Below are positions 16,220 to 25,362 of a stretch of DNA of 64,000 nucleotides, one piece after another. Under the pieces are notes generated by a model. That model searched no databases. It worked only from the letters and a program-made list of their open reading frames with translations, and was not told where the DNA came from. The translations under genes were made by a program, and so were the position numbers. The stretch lies in assembly GCA_964627445.1 (NCBI GenBank), contig CAZVJF010000001.1, positions 429,590 to 493,589 of the forward strand. The letters are read 5' to 3'. The stretch is from Luteibaculum sp964627445 (GTDB lineage: Bacteria > Bacteroidota > Bacteroidia > Flavobacteriales_D > Luteibaculaceae). Numbering within the stretch: position 1 is the first letter of the stretch; each line of letters begins with the position of its first letter.

Positions 16220-16800
16220 AAGTAGCGCTGTTTTTCGGAAGCTTTAACCCCGTACATATTGGCCACCTCATTATTGCCGATTACGTGCGCCAAAACACCG
16301 TAGTCGATGAGCTTTGGTTTGTGCTAACACCGCAGAACCCACACAAAAAACAGGCGAATTTATTGGATGATTATTCCAGGTTAGAAATGCTAAACCTAGC
16401 CGTGGAAGACGACCCCAATATGCGGGTTAGCGACATTGAATTTAACTTACCCAAGCCCTCCTACACAGCCACCACACTGGCCTACCTAAAAGAAAAATAT
16501 CCCGACAAAGAGTTTTACCTCACCATAGGCGAAGACAATCTGTATACCCTGCACAAGTGGGATAAAGCCGACCTGATTATCCAAAATCATCCCGTGATAT
16601 ACTACCCGCGCATCTACCAAAAGAAAAACGAAAAAGCGCTGGCTTTCTTAGAAAAGGCCGATCTTATCCGTTGCGATGCACCCAAAATTCAAATTTCATC
16701 CTCCTTTATTCGGAAACAATTACAAGAAGGAAAAAGTGTAAAATATGCCGTACCTCCTAAAGTTTGGGAGTATATTGAGGGTTCTAACGTATACAGGTAA
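16216..16800 (+). CDS. nadD: Nicotinate-nucleotide adenylyltransferase
   Basis: A 194-residue enzyme making deamido-NAD from nicotinate mononucleotide and ATP. It has the nucleotidyltransferase motif GSFNPVHIGHL (HxGH), TPQNPHKK, TIGEDNLYTLHKW and the C-terminal ISSSFIRKQL (ISSTxIR motif). It overlaps gmk by 4 bases (ATGA). Length is typical. Confidence 0.96.
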   Translation: MKVALFFGSFNPVHIGHLIIADYVRQNTVVDELWFVLTPQNPHKKQANLLDDYSRLEMLNLAVEDDPNMRVSDIEFNLPKPSYTATTLAYLKEKYPDKEFYLTIGEDNLYTLHKWDKADLIIQNHPVIYYPRIYQKKNEKALAFLEKADLIRCDAPKIQISSSFIRKQLQEGKSVKYAVPPKVWEYIEGSNVYR

Positions 16801-16812
16801 TCCTGCCAAAAC

Positions 16813-17496
16813 ATGAATACAACGGATACCGATCTGACATATGCATTGATTTTGGTAGCGGGTGGCGTGGGCAAACGCATGGGCACCACTACCCCCAAGC
16901 AATACCTTATGCTAGATGGCAAACCGGTATTTGTGCATAGCATACGTCAATTTAAAAAGGCGGTTCCTGGAATTGCTGTTGTGATGGTTGTTGCCCCCGA
17001 AATGCTAGACTTTGCCCAAGAGTTGGCTAGCAAACACCTTCCAGAACTTCATATTCATTGGGTTTTGGGTGGAAAAGAGCGTTTCCACTCGGTACAAAAT
17101 GGCGTGGCCCAGTGCAAGGCAGATATTATTGCCATTCACGATGCCGTGCGGCCCTTGGTAAGTACCAACACCATTGTGCAATGCCTACATGCGGCTGCAA
17201 AGCACCAAGCGGCCATACCGGTTCTCCCCATTAATGAATCCCTGCGAAGAAAAACCGAAACCGGAAGCACCATTGTAGACCGCAATAACATGGTTACCGT
17301 GCAAACTCCACAGTGCTTTAAAACAAGTATTCTCACTCAAGCGTTTCAACAAGAGTATCAAGGTCATTTTACCGATGATGCCAGCGTAGTAGAACAAGCC
17401 GGATTTCCCGTGTACCTTTGCAATGGAAATAGTGAGAATATAAAAATAACGCGCCCCCAAGATTTGGAATATGCCCAATGGGTGCTGTCGAAATAG
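16813..17496 (+). CDS. ispD: 2-C-methyl-D-erythritol 4-phosphate cytidylyltransferase
   Basis: A 227-residue cytidylyltransferase of the MEP isoprenoid pathway. ILVAGGVGKRMGTTTPKQYL is the CTP-binding loop with conserved Arg and Lys. IAIHDAVRPLVS carries the metal-binding Asp. NRNNMV-like DRNNMVTVQTPQCFKTSIL and FTDDASVVEQAG are present, and GNSENIKITRPQDLEYA closes the domain. It lies 12 bases after nadD. The polyprenyl synthase three genes on works in the same isoprenoid supply. Confidence 0.95.
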   Translation: MNTTDTDLTYALILVAGGVGKRMGTTTPKQYLMLDGKPVFVHSIRQFKKAVPGIAVVMVVAPEMLDFAQELASKHLPELHIHWVLGGKERFHSVQNGVAQCKADIIAIHDAVRPLVSTNTIVQCLHAAAKHQAAIPVLPINESLRRKTETGSTIVDRNNMVTVQTPQCFKTSILTQAFQQEYQGHFTDDASVVEQAGFPVYLCNGNSENIKITRPQDLEYAQWVLSK

Positions 17497-17499
17497 TGT

Positions 17500-18558
17500 A
17501 TGCGTACTAATAAACCCAACATCCGTTCCCTGAGCTTCGAAGAACTTCGCGACACCTTGGTTTCGTGGGGAGAAAAGCCCTTTAGAGCCAAACAAATTTT
17601 CGAGTGGATTTGGGCCAAATCGTATACCTCCTTTGCCGAAATGACCAACCTCTCCAAAGATTTGCGGCAGCGGTTGGAAGCCGAGTTTTCGTTTACGCGA
17701 CTGGAAATATCGGACTTACAGAAAAGTGGCGATGGAACGTTAAAGGCCGCCTTTAAACTGCACGATGGCAACGTGGTGGAAGGCGTACTTATACCGGCCA
17801 ACAACCGAATGACGGCCTGCATCTCTAGCCAAGTAGGATGCAGTTTAACCTGTGCCTTTTGCGCTACGGGAAAACTAAAACGCGTGCGCAACCTCTTGCC
17901 CGATGAGATTTACGACCAAGTAGTTACCGTTAAAAACCTGGCGCAAGAGCACTACGGGCAAAACCTTAGCAACATTGTGTATATGGGCATGGGCGAGCCG
18001 CTGTTGAATTACAAAAACACACTTACCTCGGTCCAACACATTACCGGCACAGATGCCCTAGGTATGTCGCCCAAACGCATCACGGTGTCTACCGCAGGTG
18101 TGGCCAAACTAATACGGCAACTGGGCGATGATGGTGTAAAATTTAACCTGGCGCTGTCGCTGCACGCAGCCAACGATGAAAAGCGCGACCAAATAATGCC
18201 CATTAACGAGCAGAATAACCTGGAGGCTTTGGCCGATGCGCTCAAGTATTTTTATGCCAAAACCAAGACTCGGGTTACCTACGAGTACATCATTTTTAAA
18301 GACTTTAACGATACCTTGCAAGACGCCAAAGAATTGGCCGATTTCTGCCAGCACATTCCCTGCAAAATCAACATCATAGAGTACAACCCTATTGGAGACG
18401 GGCAGTTTGAACAAGCCGACCCTAAAAAAGTTGACGCTTTTGCCCAGTATTTAGAGAACAAAAACCTGATTGTTAACGTGCGTAGAAGCCGCGGAAAAGA
18501 CATAGACGCTGCCTGTGGCCAACTCGCCAATAAAAATAAAGCGGCACAAGCGGTGTAA
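17500..18558 (+). CDS. rlmN: Dual-specificity 23S rRNA/tRNA adenine-C2 methyltransferase
   Basis: A 352-residue radical-SAM enzyme methylating A2503 of 23S rRNA and A37 of some tRNAs. The cluster motif is CSLTCAFC (CxxxCxxC), preceded by ACISSQVG. GMGEPLLNYKNT and RITVSTAGV are the SAM-binding segments, and the catalytic C-terminal Cys is in DIDAACGQLA. The N-terminal helical domain (FRAKQIFEWIW) is typical. It starts 3 bases after ispD. Confidence 0.96.
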   Translation: MRTNKPNIRSLSFEELRDTLVSWGEKPFRAKQIFEWIWAKSYTSFAEMTNLSKDLRQRLEAEFSFTRLEISDLQKSGDGTLKAAFKLHDGNVVEGVLIPANNRMTACISSQVGCSLTCAFCATGKLKRVRNLLPDEIYDQVVTVKNLAQEHYGQNLSNIVYMGMGEPLLNYKNTLTSVQHITGTDALGMSPKRITVSTAGVAKLIRQLGDDGVKFNLALSLHAANDEKRDQIMPINEQNNLEALADALKYFYAKTKTRVTYEYIIFKDFNDTLQDAKELADFCQHIPCKINIIEYNPIGDGQFEQADPKKVDAFAQYLENKNLIVNVRRSRGKDIDAACGQLANKNKAAQAV

Positions 18559-18591
18559 GCTATATATTAGCCGCAAATTTCGCCTGATTTC

Positions 18592-19563
18592 ATGGGTCGC
18601 GTAGATCGGATTAAAGCTCCAATCATAGAAGAACTAAACGCCTTTGAAGACCGCTTCCGGTCTTCCATGAAATCGCAGGTGCCGCTTTTAAATAAAATCA
18701 CGCACTTTATTATCAAGCGCAAGGGCAAGCAAATGCGGCCCATGTTTGTGTTTTTAAGTGCCAAAGCCAGCGGAGCCATTACCGATAGTACCTATACCGC
18801 AGCTTCTATTATGGAGTTGTTGCACACCGCTACTTTAGTGCACGATGACGTGGTAGACGATGCCATGGAAAGGCGCGGTTTTTTCTCGCTCAATGCCATC
18901 TGGAAAAACAAAATTGCCGTGCTGGTTGGCGATTTTCTCTTTTCACGAGGCCTCATCCTATCTATTGAAAAAGACGAGTTTGAGCTCATGCGCATCATTA
19001 CCGAATCGGTAAAGAAAATGAGCGAAGGCGAGCTGCTGCAATTGGAAAAATCGCGTGGCGTAAACCTTAAGGAAGAGGTGTACCTGGAAATTATAGAACA
19101 CAAAACCGCCAGCCTAATAGGCGCATGCTGCCTGGCCGGTGCCAGCTCTGTAAAGGCCAGTGAGGAAGTACAACAAAACCTGTGGAATTTCGGGATTCAG
19201 GCAGGAATGGCCTTCCAAATAAAAGACGACCTCTTTGACTATGGCGATGGCGACATTGGTAAACCCGTAGCTATAGACATCAAAGAAAAAAAGGTAACCC
19301 TTCCCCTGCTGTATGCCCTAAACAACTGCTCCTGGGCCGAGCAAAAACGCATGATTTTCTTGCTGAAGAACCACCGAAACAAGCAGAAAAACATCGATAA
19401 AATTATTGCCTTTGTTAAGGAAAAGGGCGGACTGGAATACGCCCAACAAAAAATGCTGCACTACAAAGAAGAAGCGTTAAAGTACCTTAACGAAATACCC
19501 GACTCCGATGCAAAAGTGGCACTAACTGACTTACTTTTGTACACCATAGAAAGAACCAAATAA
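18592..19563 (+). CDS. Polyprenyl diphosphate synthase
   Basis: A 323-residue trans-isoprenyl diphosphate synthase. The first Asp-rich motif is LVHDDVVDDAMERRG (DDxxD), the second FQIKDDLFDYGD, and GKQMRP is the IPP-binding segment. It makes the octa/heptaprenyl chain of menaquinone (IspB-like) at the membrane surface; the chain length cannot be read from sequence. It lies 33 bases after rlmN and 6 bases before the lipoprotein gene. Confidence 0.93.
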   Translation: MGRVDRIKAPIIEELNAFEDRFRSSMKSQVPLLNKITHFIIKRKGKQMRPMFVFLSAKASGAITDSTYTAASIMELLHTATLVHDDVVDDAMERRGFFSLNAIWKNKIAVLVGDFLFSRGLILSIEKDEFELMRIITESVKKMSEGELLQLEKSRGVNLKEEVYLEIIEHKTASLIGACCLAGASSVKASEEVQQNLWNFGIQAGMAFQIKDDLFDYGDGDIGKPVAIDIKEKKVTLPLLYALNNCSWAEQKRMIFLLKNHRNKQKNIDKIIAFVKEKGGLEYAQQKMLHYKEEALKYLNEIPDSDAKVALTDLLLYTIERTK

Positions 19564-19569
19564 ACACCC

Positions 19570-19983
19570 ATGAAAGCATTGGTTTTTAGCCTGTCGGTTG
19601 GGTTTTTAGCCGTGGCTTGCAACTCCCAACCTCAAGAGAAGAGCAAGGAAACTTCCAGCCAAAAAAACGAAGTTTCGCAACGTGCAGAACGCAAGCCGTA
19701 TACCGAATTCTACCCCACGGGCGAATTAAAGCTCAACGGTTTTAAAGAAGGAGACTTGCGCGTAGGTGTCTGGAGCTCTTGGTTTAAAACGGGCGAGCAA
19801 AAAAGCGAGGCCTACTACATAAACGGTAAGAAAAACGGAGAATACCGCATTTGGCACAAAAACGGGCAAGTGCAAGTATTGGGATACTATGACATGGGGG
19901 CTCCTTCGGGAACATGGACCTCATTCGATTCTACCGGTACGCAAATAGCCACTAAAAACTACGATGCTCCGGCCACTGAGTGA
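19570..19983 (+). CDS. Lipoprotein with MORN-like (YwqK-type) repeats
   Basis: A 137-residue protein with a lipobox LAVAC (Cys17). After a charged linker come three MORN/YwqK-type repeats: YTEFYPTGELKLNGFKEGDLRVGVW, WFKTGEQKSEAYYINGKKNGEYR and WHKNGQVQVLGYYDMGAPSGTW (quoted in parts). Such proteins are annotated as YwqK-family antitoxins, but the label has little functional support in this phylum and no toxin is adjacent. It is likely an outer-membrane-tethered lipoprotein. Its TGA overlaps the GTG of dnaG. Confidence 0.8.
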   Translation: MKALVFSLSVGFLAVACNSQPQEKSKETSSQKNEVSQRAERKPYTEFYPTGELKLNGFKEGDLRVGVWSSWFKTGEQKSEAYYINGKKNGEYRIWHKNGQVQVLGYYDMGAPSGTWTSFDSTGTQIATKNYDAPATE

Positions 19984-21932
19984 TACCGCAATCTACCATA
20001 CAGCAAATTATGGATGTAACCTCTATTGAAGAGGTTATCGGAGATTTTGTACACCTAAAAAAGTCGGGTGCAAATTACAAGGCACTTAGCCCATTTACCG
20101 AGGAGAAAACACCCTCGTTTATGGTGTCTCCTTCCAAACAAATATTCAAGTGCTTTTCATCTGGAAAAGGAGGTAGTGCAGTAACCTTTTTAATGGAACA
20201 CGAAAAGTGGACCTACCCTGAGGCACTGCGGTATTTAGCCAAGAAGTATAACATTCCTTTAGAGGAAAAAGAAGAAAGCCCCGAAGAGGTAATGGCACGC
20301 TCTGAGCGGGAATCCATTGCCGCTCTGAACCGCTTTGCTACCGAGTTCTTCGAAAAAACACTGCACGAAAGCGAAGAAGGCAAGTCTATAGGACTCAGCT
20401 ATTTTAAAGAGCGGGGTTTTATACCGCAAACCATTGAGACCTTTCAACTGGGATACAACCCAGAACAAGAAAAAGGCATTACCAAAACTGCGCTTGATAA
20501 GCAATACAACGAAAAGTATTTATTAGCTGCGGGCCTCTCTAAAGAAGGCCGCCACGGGCTTTACGATTTTCTCCGCGGTCGGGTTATTTTTCCCATACAC
20601 CAGGTATCGGGCCAAGTGGTAGGCTTTGGCGCCCGCACGCTGAAGAGCGACAAAAAAATACCCAAGTACCTCAACAGTCCAGAGAATGCGCTCTACAACA
20701 AGAGCAAAACCCTCTACGGACTGTACCAGGCCAAAAACACCATTACCAAGGAAGACTGCTGCTTTTTGGTAGAAGGCTATACCGATGTCATTTCCTTACA
20801 CCAAGCGGGCATAAAAAACGTGGTAGCATCTTCTGGGACTTCGCTTACCACGGATCAGGTAAAGCTCATTAAACGTTACACATCCAACGTTACCATTCTA
20901 TTTGATGGAGACACCGCGGGTATTAAAGCTTCCTTTCGCGGTATTAGTCTTTTCCTCCAGGAGGGTTTGCAAGTACAAGCTTGTCTATTCCCCGATGGCG
21001 AAGACCCCGATTCCTTTGCCAACGAAAAAGGTCAAGAGGAAACCCTGGCTTTTATCCAGGAGCACAGCAAAGACTTTGTTTCTTTTAAAGCGCAAATACT
21101 GGTAGGTGAAGCCAACTTAGATGACCCCTTAAAAAAAGTAGCGGTGCTCAAAGAGTTGGCAGAAACCATAGGCCAAATTTCCGATGCCCTAAGCCGTAGC
21201 GTGTATTGCAAAACTACTGCCAATTTAATTGGGGTAGAAGAAGAACTACTCCTAAAAGAAATCAACCGTCACGTTCGCCAAAAGAACCGCGACATCCTTA
21301 AAAAACAAGCTGGAGTAAGTGATGCGCGCGAGGTAATGCCCGATCCCGTCCCAGAGTTACCCAAACCGCAAGAGGTATCCCAAGGACTTAACCCCATTGC
21401 CCACGAAAAAGAGCTGCTGCGCATCTTAATCAATTACGGCCACCAACAGTTTATTTACAAAGAAGAAAGCGAGGATGGCGAAATAGTAGAAGCCCAGGTA
21501 GGCGTTGCCGATTTTATTTTAGACACCCTAGAGGCCGATGAAATAACCTTTCACCACCCTCCACACCAAAGCATGTTGGAGTATATCCAGCAGCAACAAC
21601 CGCAGCAAGAAGCTATTACCCAACCCACCGAACCCCTGCTTACCGAACTCTATGCCGACTTGGTGTACGAGCCCTACGAGCTAAGCCCCAACTGGAGTAA
21701 AAAACATTTTATTTACACCGAATCGGAGGGCGATAAACTGGATGTTGCCGTAAAAAAGGTACTGTATACCTACTTGTTATTTCGGGTGGAAATGGAGATT
21801 GAATCCATCCAGAATAAGTTGAAATCCAACCTGGAGGAAGAAGAATTAATTTCCCTTCTCACCTCACAAAAAGAATACGATAGAGCCAAGATGAAATTGT
21901 CTGAAGAACTCTCTCGTGTAATAATTCGATAG
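19980..21932 (+). CDS. dnaG: DNA primase with degenerate zinc-binding domain
   Basis: A 650-residue primase that makes RNA primers at the replication fork. Order: CHC2-like domain (1-95), primase core (about 120-245, with FGARTLKSDKKIPKYLNSPEN), Toprim (about 258-340: FLVEGYTDVISLHQAGI, LFDGDTAGIKA, FPDGEDPDSF), and a long helical C-terminal region that should bind DnaB. The zinc motif is degenerate: where other primases have C-x2-H...C-x2-C, this one has ALSPFTEEKTPSF and FKCFSSGKGG, so only one Cys remains. This is common in Bacteroidota. It starts at GTG, overlapping the preceding stop (GTGA). Confidence 0.95.
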   Translation: MIPQSTIQQIMDVTSIEEVIGDFVHLKKSGANYKALSPFTEEKTPSFMVSPSKQIFKCFSSGKGGSAVTFLMEHEKWTYPEALRYLAKKYNIPLEEKEESPEEVMARSERESIAALNRFATEFFEKTLHESEEGKSIGLSYFKERGFIPQTIETFQLGYNPEQEKGITKTALDKQYNEKYLLAAGLSKEGRHGLYDFLRGRVIFPIHQVSGQVVGFGARTLKSDKKIPKYLNSPENALYNKSKTLYGLYQAKNTITKEDCCFLVEGYTDVISLHQAGIKNVVASSGTSLTTDQVKLIKRYTSNVTILFDGDTAGIKASFRGISLFLQEGLQVQACLFPDGEDPDSFANEKGQEETLAFIQEHSKDFVSFKAQILVGEANLDDPLKKVAVLKELAETIGQISDALSRSVYCKTTANLIGVEEELLLKEINRHVRQKNRDILKKQAGVSDAREVMPDPVPELPKPQEVSQGLNPIAHEKELLRILINYGHQQFIYKEESEDGEIVEAQVGVADFILDTLEADEITFHHPPHQSMLEYIQQQQPQQEAITQPTEPLLTELYADLVYEPYELSPNWSKKHFIYTESEGDKLDVAVKKVLYTYLLFRVEMEIESIQNKLKSNLEEEELISLLTSQKEYDRAKMKLSEELSRVIIR

Positions 21933-21933
21933 C

Positions 21934-22782
21934 ATGAAACAGTTGCAAGAACTGCTAGATCTTACCATCCTCTCTTTTAAAGAGGTAGAAATTACGGTTG
22001 GCACCATCGTGGCCCTGGCGGTAATAATTTTAGGTTTTCATTTTGGACTGAAAGCTGTAAAAGAACTTTTAAACCGCACGCTTTTTCGCGATAACGAAAC
22101 GCAAACCGCACGGGTGTCTCGCTTATACCAGTTTATCCGTTATATCGCTTATGTAATAGCGGTGGTAATGTGTATCGAAACCATGGGCTTCGACCTTACC
22201 ATAGTCCTGGGAGCCTCTGCTGCATTGTTGGTGGGTGTTGGTTTGGGTCTGCAGGAAGTATTTAAAGATGTATTCTCTGGAATTGTGCTACTCATGGAAG
22301 GCGTTTTCCAAGTGGGCGATGTTATTGAAATTGAGGGCATGGTAGGACAAGTGCGGCAAATAGACCTCCGTACCTCCAAAATTGAAACGCGCGATGGCAT
22401 TTACGTGATCCTACCCAACTCTAAATTGGTTAATGAAAAACTCATTAACTGGAGTTTGAACAAAAAGGAAACCCGTTTTTCCATTACTGTGGGTGTAGCT
22501 TACGGCTCCGATACGCAACTGGTGAGCAAAATTTTAAAAAATTGTGCCGAAAAACATCCCAATATATCTAAACAAGAACCCATTTGGGTAAAATTTGAAG
22601 ACTTTGGAGACTCCGCCCTCATTTTTCAACTTTTTTTCTGGACCAGTAAACAGTGGGAGATAGAACGTACCCGAAGTGAGCTCAGATATAGCATAGATGC
22701 AGCCTTTAGAGATAAAAATATTACAATTCCATTTCCTCAAAGAGATTTACATTTGAAAAATGCAGTAACAATTTCGGAATAG
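21934..22782 (+). CDS. Small MscS-family mechanosensitive channel
   Basis: A 282-residue inner-membrane protein. It has two N-terminal helices (about 20-42 and 62-84) and the pore helix (about 90-115) with the Gly/Ala pattern GASAALLVGVGLGLQEVFKDVFSG. The MscS beta-domain follows (GDVIEIEGMVGQVRQIDLRTSKIETRDG, in parts), with the PNSKLVNEKLINWS motif, and then the alpha/beta C-terminal domain. It releases solutes on osmotic downshock. It begins 1 base after dnaG and ends the long cluster starting at yicC. Confidence 0.93.
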   Translation: MKQLQELLDLTILSFKEVEITVGTIVALAVIILGFHFGLKAVKELLNRTLFRDNETQTARVSRLYQFIRYIAYVIAVVMCIETMGFDLTIVLGASAALLVGVGLGLQEVFKDVFSGIVLLMEGVFQVGDVIEIEGMVGQVRQIDLRTSKIETRDGIYVILPNSKLVNEKLINWSLNKKETRFSITVGVAYGSDTQLVSKILKNCAEKHPNISKQEPIWVKFEDFGDSALIFQLFFWTSKQWEIERTRSELRYSIDAAFRDKNITIPFPQRDLHLKNAVTISE

Positions 22783-22820
22783 TAAAAAACAGAATCGCTA
22801 TTTACAGCGTTTATAGCAGC

Positions 22821-23615
22821 ATGACAGTAGAACACATAAAACAGGAAATAGCGCCCTTGCGCGAAGAATTGCTCAATCACTCGTTATATAACGACCTTGA
22901 AAGCTTAGAGCACATCAACATTTTTATGGAGCAACACATTTATGCTGTGTGGGATTTTATGAGCATGGTAAAATGGTTGCAACGCAAACTTACCTGTACC
23001 GAGGTGCCCTGGGTAGCCTCTAAGGCTAACGGCCAAACCCAGCGCTTTATCAACGAAATAGTGCTGGCCGAAGAAACGGACACGGACCGCCATGGCGAAA
23101 TCAAAAGCCACTTCCAAATGTATGTAGACGCCATGGAGCAGAGTGGAGCTGACCCCAGTAAGGCGTTAGATTTTATCAAATCGGTAAACGGTAAAAAGGA
23201 TGTGGTAACTTTTTTGAAGCAAAATTTCTTGCCTGGCAAAGTCATCCCATTCTTAGATTTCACGTTTGGACTGTTGCAAGAAGGCAAGGCACACAAAATT
23301 GCAGCGGCATTTACCTTTGGAAGAGAAGACCTAATCCCTGATATGTTCTTAACCCTGGTAAAAAAAATAAACCAAGGCGAAGGCAACAAACTCGATGGTC
23401 TTATTTACTACATGGAGCGCCACATTGAGATCGATGGAGAAGAACACGGCCCCATGTCGTTGGCAATGGTGAGCCAACTTTGCGGCAAAAATGAAAAGAA
23501 ATGGGACGAAGCGATGGCTGCTGCTAAAGAGGCCTTCCAGGCTCGTATGCGCTTATGGACAGGAATCCAGGAAACCATTGCTTTCCAAAATAAAAATATG
23601 CGGGTTATGGCTTAA
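22821..23615 (+). CDS. DUF3050 protein (haem-oxygenase-like fold)
   Basis: A 264-residue cytoplasmic all-helical protein. It shows the DUF3050 signatures LNHSLYNDLESLEHINIFMEQHIYAVWDFMS (partly quoted) and FINEIVLAEETD, and late HIEIDGEEHGPMSL. The E/H-rich helices fit the haem-oxygenase-like (HDO) fold, in which a di-iron site is possible. The reaction is unknown. It converges with recJ, the two coding ends overlapping by 11 bases. Confidence 0.85.
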   Translation: MTVEHIKQEIAPLREELLNHSLYNDLESLEHINIFMEQHIYAVWDFMSMVKWLQRKLTCTEVPWVASKANGQTQRFINEIVLAEETDTDRHGEIKSHFQMYVDAMEQSGADPSKALDFIKSVNGKKDVVTFLKQNFLPGKVIPFLDFTFGLLQEGKAHKIAAAFTFGREDLIPDMFLTLVKKINQGEGNKLDGLIYYMERHIEIDGEEHGPMSLAMVSQLCGKNEKKWDEAMAAAKEAFQARMRLWTGIQETIAFQNKNMRVMA

Positions 23616-25302
23616 TATCCTGCACTACCAGCTGTAGACTTACTTGACCGTTCCAGTGGTTTTCTTCGATAGAAGCAAGCACTTGGAACGGTTTTTTGCT
23701 TTGTACTAAAGGCAAGTGTTCGGCCTGCTTAAAAGCAATAGCGTTCATGCTAATAGCTTCACTATCTGCTTGCTTTAAGCGCAGTTTTAAGTGGTCCTCA
23801 CCCACCACTTTAGCCCAACCCGTATCCAAGACATCCTTGATTAAAAATACGGGGCGTAAATTATCGGGGCCAAAAGGCTCCATTTGCTTTAAAATACGGT
23901 AAAACTTCGGGGTGATTTGGTGAAGCGCAATCTCGGCATCATATACCAACTCTGGCACCAAGTCTGTTTCCGTAAGTTGGCTGGAAACCACTTCCTCGAA
24001 TTTTTTGGCAAAGGCAGGAACGTGCTCTTCTTTCATGGTAAGCCCCGCAGCGCTGGCATGTCCTCCAAACTGCTCTAAATACTCTTGGCAGGATACCAAA
24101 GCATCATGCACATTAAACCCGGGAATGGAGCGCACAGAGCCGGTTACTTTATCCTCCGACTTGCATAGCACCACGGTGGGCTTGTGGTGTTTTTCAATAA
24201 GCCGCGAAGCTACGATACCCACTACCCCCTTGTGCCAATTGGCCTGGTACACCACCGTACTGTGTTTGTGCGTATTACCCATTGCTATTTCTGCAAGGGC
24301 CTCTGCTGCAATTTCTTTATCTAAATTTCTGCGTTCTGTATTTAGATTCTGCAATTCCTTGGCCAGCTTTGCAGCTTCCTCGCTGAGCTCGCCTGCTAGC
24401 AACTTTACAGCTGTTGCCCCGTGGTGTATACGTCCTGCCGCATTAATACGCGGGGCAATAAGAAAAACCAAATCGCTTACCTGCAACGCTTTGTTTGATC
24501 CTGCTGCATCCAGCATGGCCTGTATTCCAGGTCTTGAAGCGGCGTTGAGTTGCTGTAAGCCCAGCGCTGTAAGCACCCTGTTTTCCCCGGTCATAGAAAC
24601 GATATCGGCTGCTGTTGCTATGGCCACTAAATCTACCTGTGCCCAAAGGATTTCGGGTTCCAAACTATACTGTTGTACCAAAGCTTGCAACAGCTTAAAA
24701 CCAATACCGCAGCCACACAATTCCTTAAAGGGGTATGCACATTGGGCTTTTTTGGGATCTAAAATGGCATCGACCTCAGGAAGGGTGTCTCCGGGCAAGT
24801 GGTGGTCGCACACTATAACTTGTATACCTGCTGCTTTGGCACGTTCTAAGGTATCAGTAGCCCGTATGCCGCAGTCTAGGGTTATCAGTAGCTGCACCCC
24901 ATCTGCAATGGCCGCATCTATCCCCTGATTACTCACTCCATAGCCCTCGGTATATCGGTCGGGAATGTAGAAATCTACACGGGCTTCGTATTTTTTTAAA
25001 AAGCCATACACCAGTGCCACAGCCGAGGTGCCATCTACATCGTAATCTCCGTATACCCTTATTTTTTGCCCTTGTTCTAAGGCAGTCCCGAGCAGGTGTA
25101 CCGCATGCTGCATTTCATGCATTAAAAATGGGTCATGCAGCGCCGATGGATCGGGTCTAAAGTATTGTTTGGCCGCATCAAAATTGGCAATACCACGCTG
25201 GGCGAGGATGCGCGCCAAAATGGGTGAAATTCCCAAAGACTGCATCACTTCGCGCACCTGGGCTATAGGGGCTTCCTCCGCTGGCTTCCACCGTTTTTCC
25301 AT
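23605..25302 (-). CDS. recJ: Single-stranded-DNA-specific 5'-3' exonuclease
   Basis: A 565-residue nuclease of the DHH family used in recombination and mismatch repair. DHH motifs are present: VYGDYDVDGTSA, TLDCGIRATD, VCDHHLPGDTLP, LVAIATAADIV and, in DHHA1, FGGHASAAGLTM. The C-terminal OB domain ends the chain. Length matches RecJ. It is divergent from the glycosyltransferase at 25363. Confidence 0.96.
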   Translation of the reverse strand: MEKRWKPAEEAPIAQVREVMQSLGISPILARILAQRGIANFDAAKQYFRPDPSALHDPFLMHEMQHAVHLLGTALEQGQKIRVYGDYDVDGTSAVALVYGFLKKYEARVDFYIPDRYTEGYGVSNQGIDAAIADGVQLLITLDCGIRATDTLERAKAAGIQVIVCDHHLPGDTLPEVDAILDPKKAQCAYPFKELCGCGIGFKLLQALVQQYSLEPEILWAQVDLVAIATAADIVSMTGENRVLTALGLQQLNAASRPGIQAMLDAAGSNKALQVSDLVFLIAPRINAAGRIHHGATAVKLLAGELSEEAAKLAKELQNLNTERRNLDKEIAAEALAEIAMGNTHKHSTVVYQANWHKGVVGIVASRLIEKHHKPTVVLCKSEDKVTGSVRSIPGFNVHDALVSCQEYLEQFGGHASAAGLTMKEEHVPAFAKKFEEVVSSQLTETDLVPELVYDAEIALHQITPKFYRILKQMEPFGPDNLRPVFLIKDVLDTGWAKVVGEDHLKLRLKQADSEAISMNAIAFKQAEHLPLVQSKKPFQVLASIEENHWNGQVSLQLVVQDIKP

Positions 25303-25362
25303 ACCCTAAAATTACCACTAGATTGCCAAGTCATCCAAACGGGTTTTGGTTACTTTTGAACA

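Noticed and set aside
19570..19983. Toxin-antitoxin role for the YwqK-type lipoprotein
   Set aside because: The family label includes the word antitoxin, but no toxin is adjacent and the protein has a lipobox, so it is a surface lipoprotein rather than an antitoxin in this context.
24005..24928. 307-residue plus-strand ORF antisense to recJ
   Set aside because: It lies wholly inside recJ, which has all DHH motifs. The translation is rich in Ser, Cys and Ala with no domain, typical of an antisense shadow.
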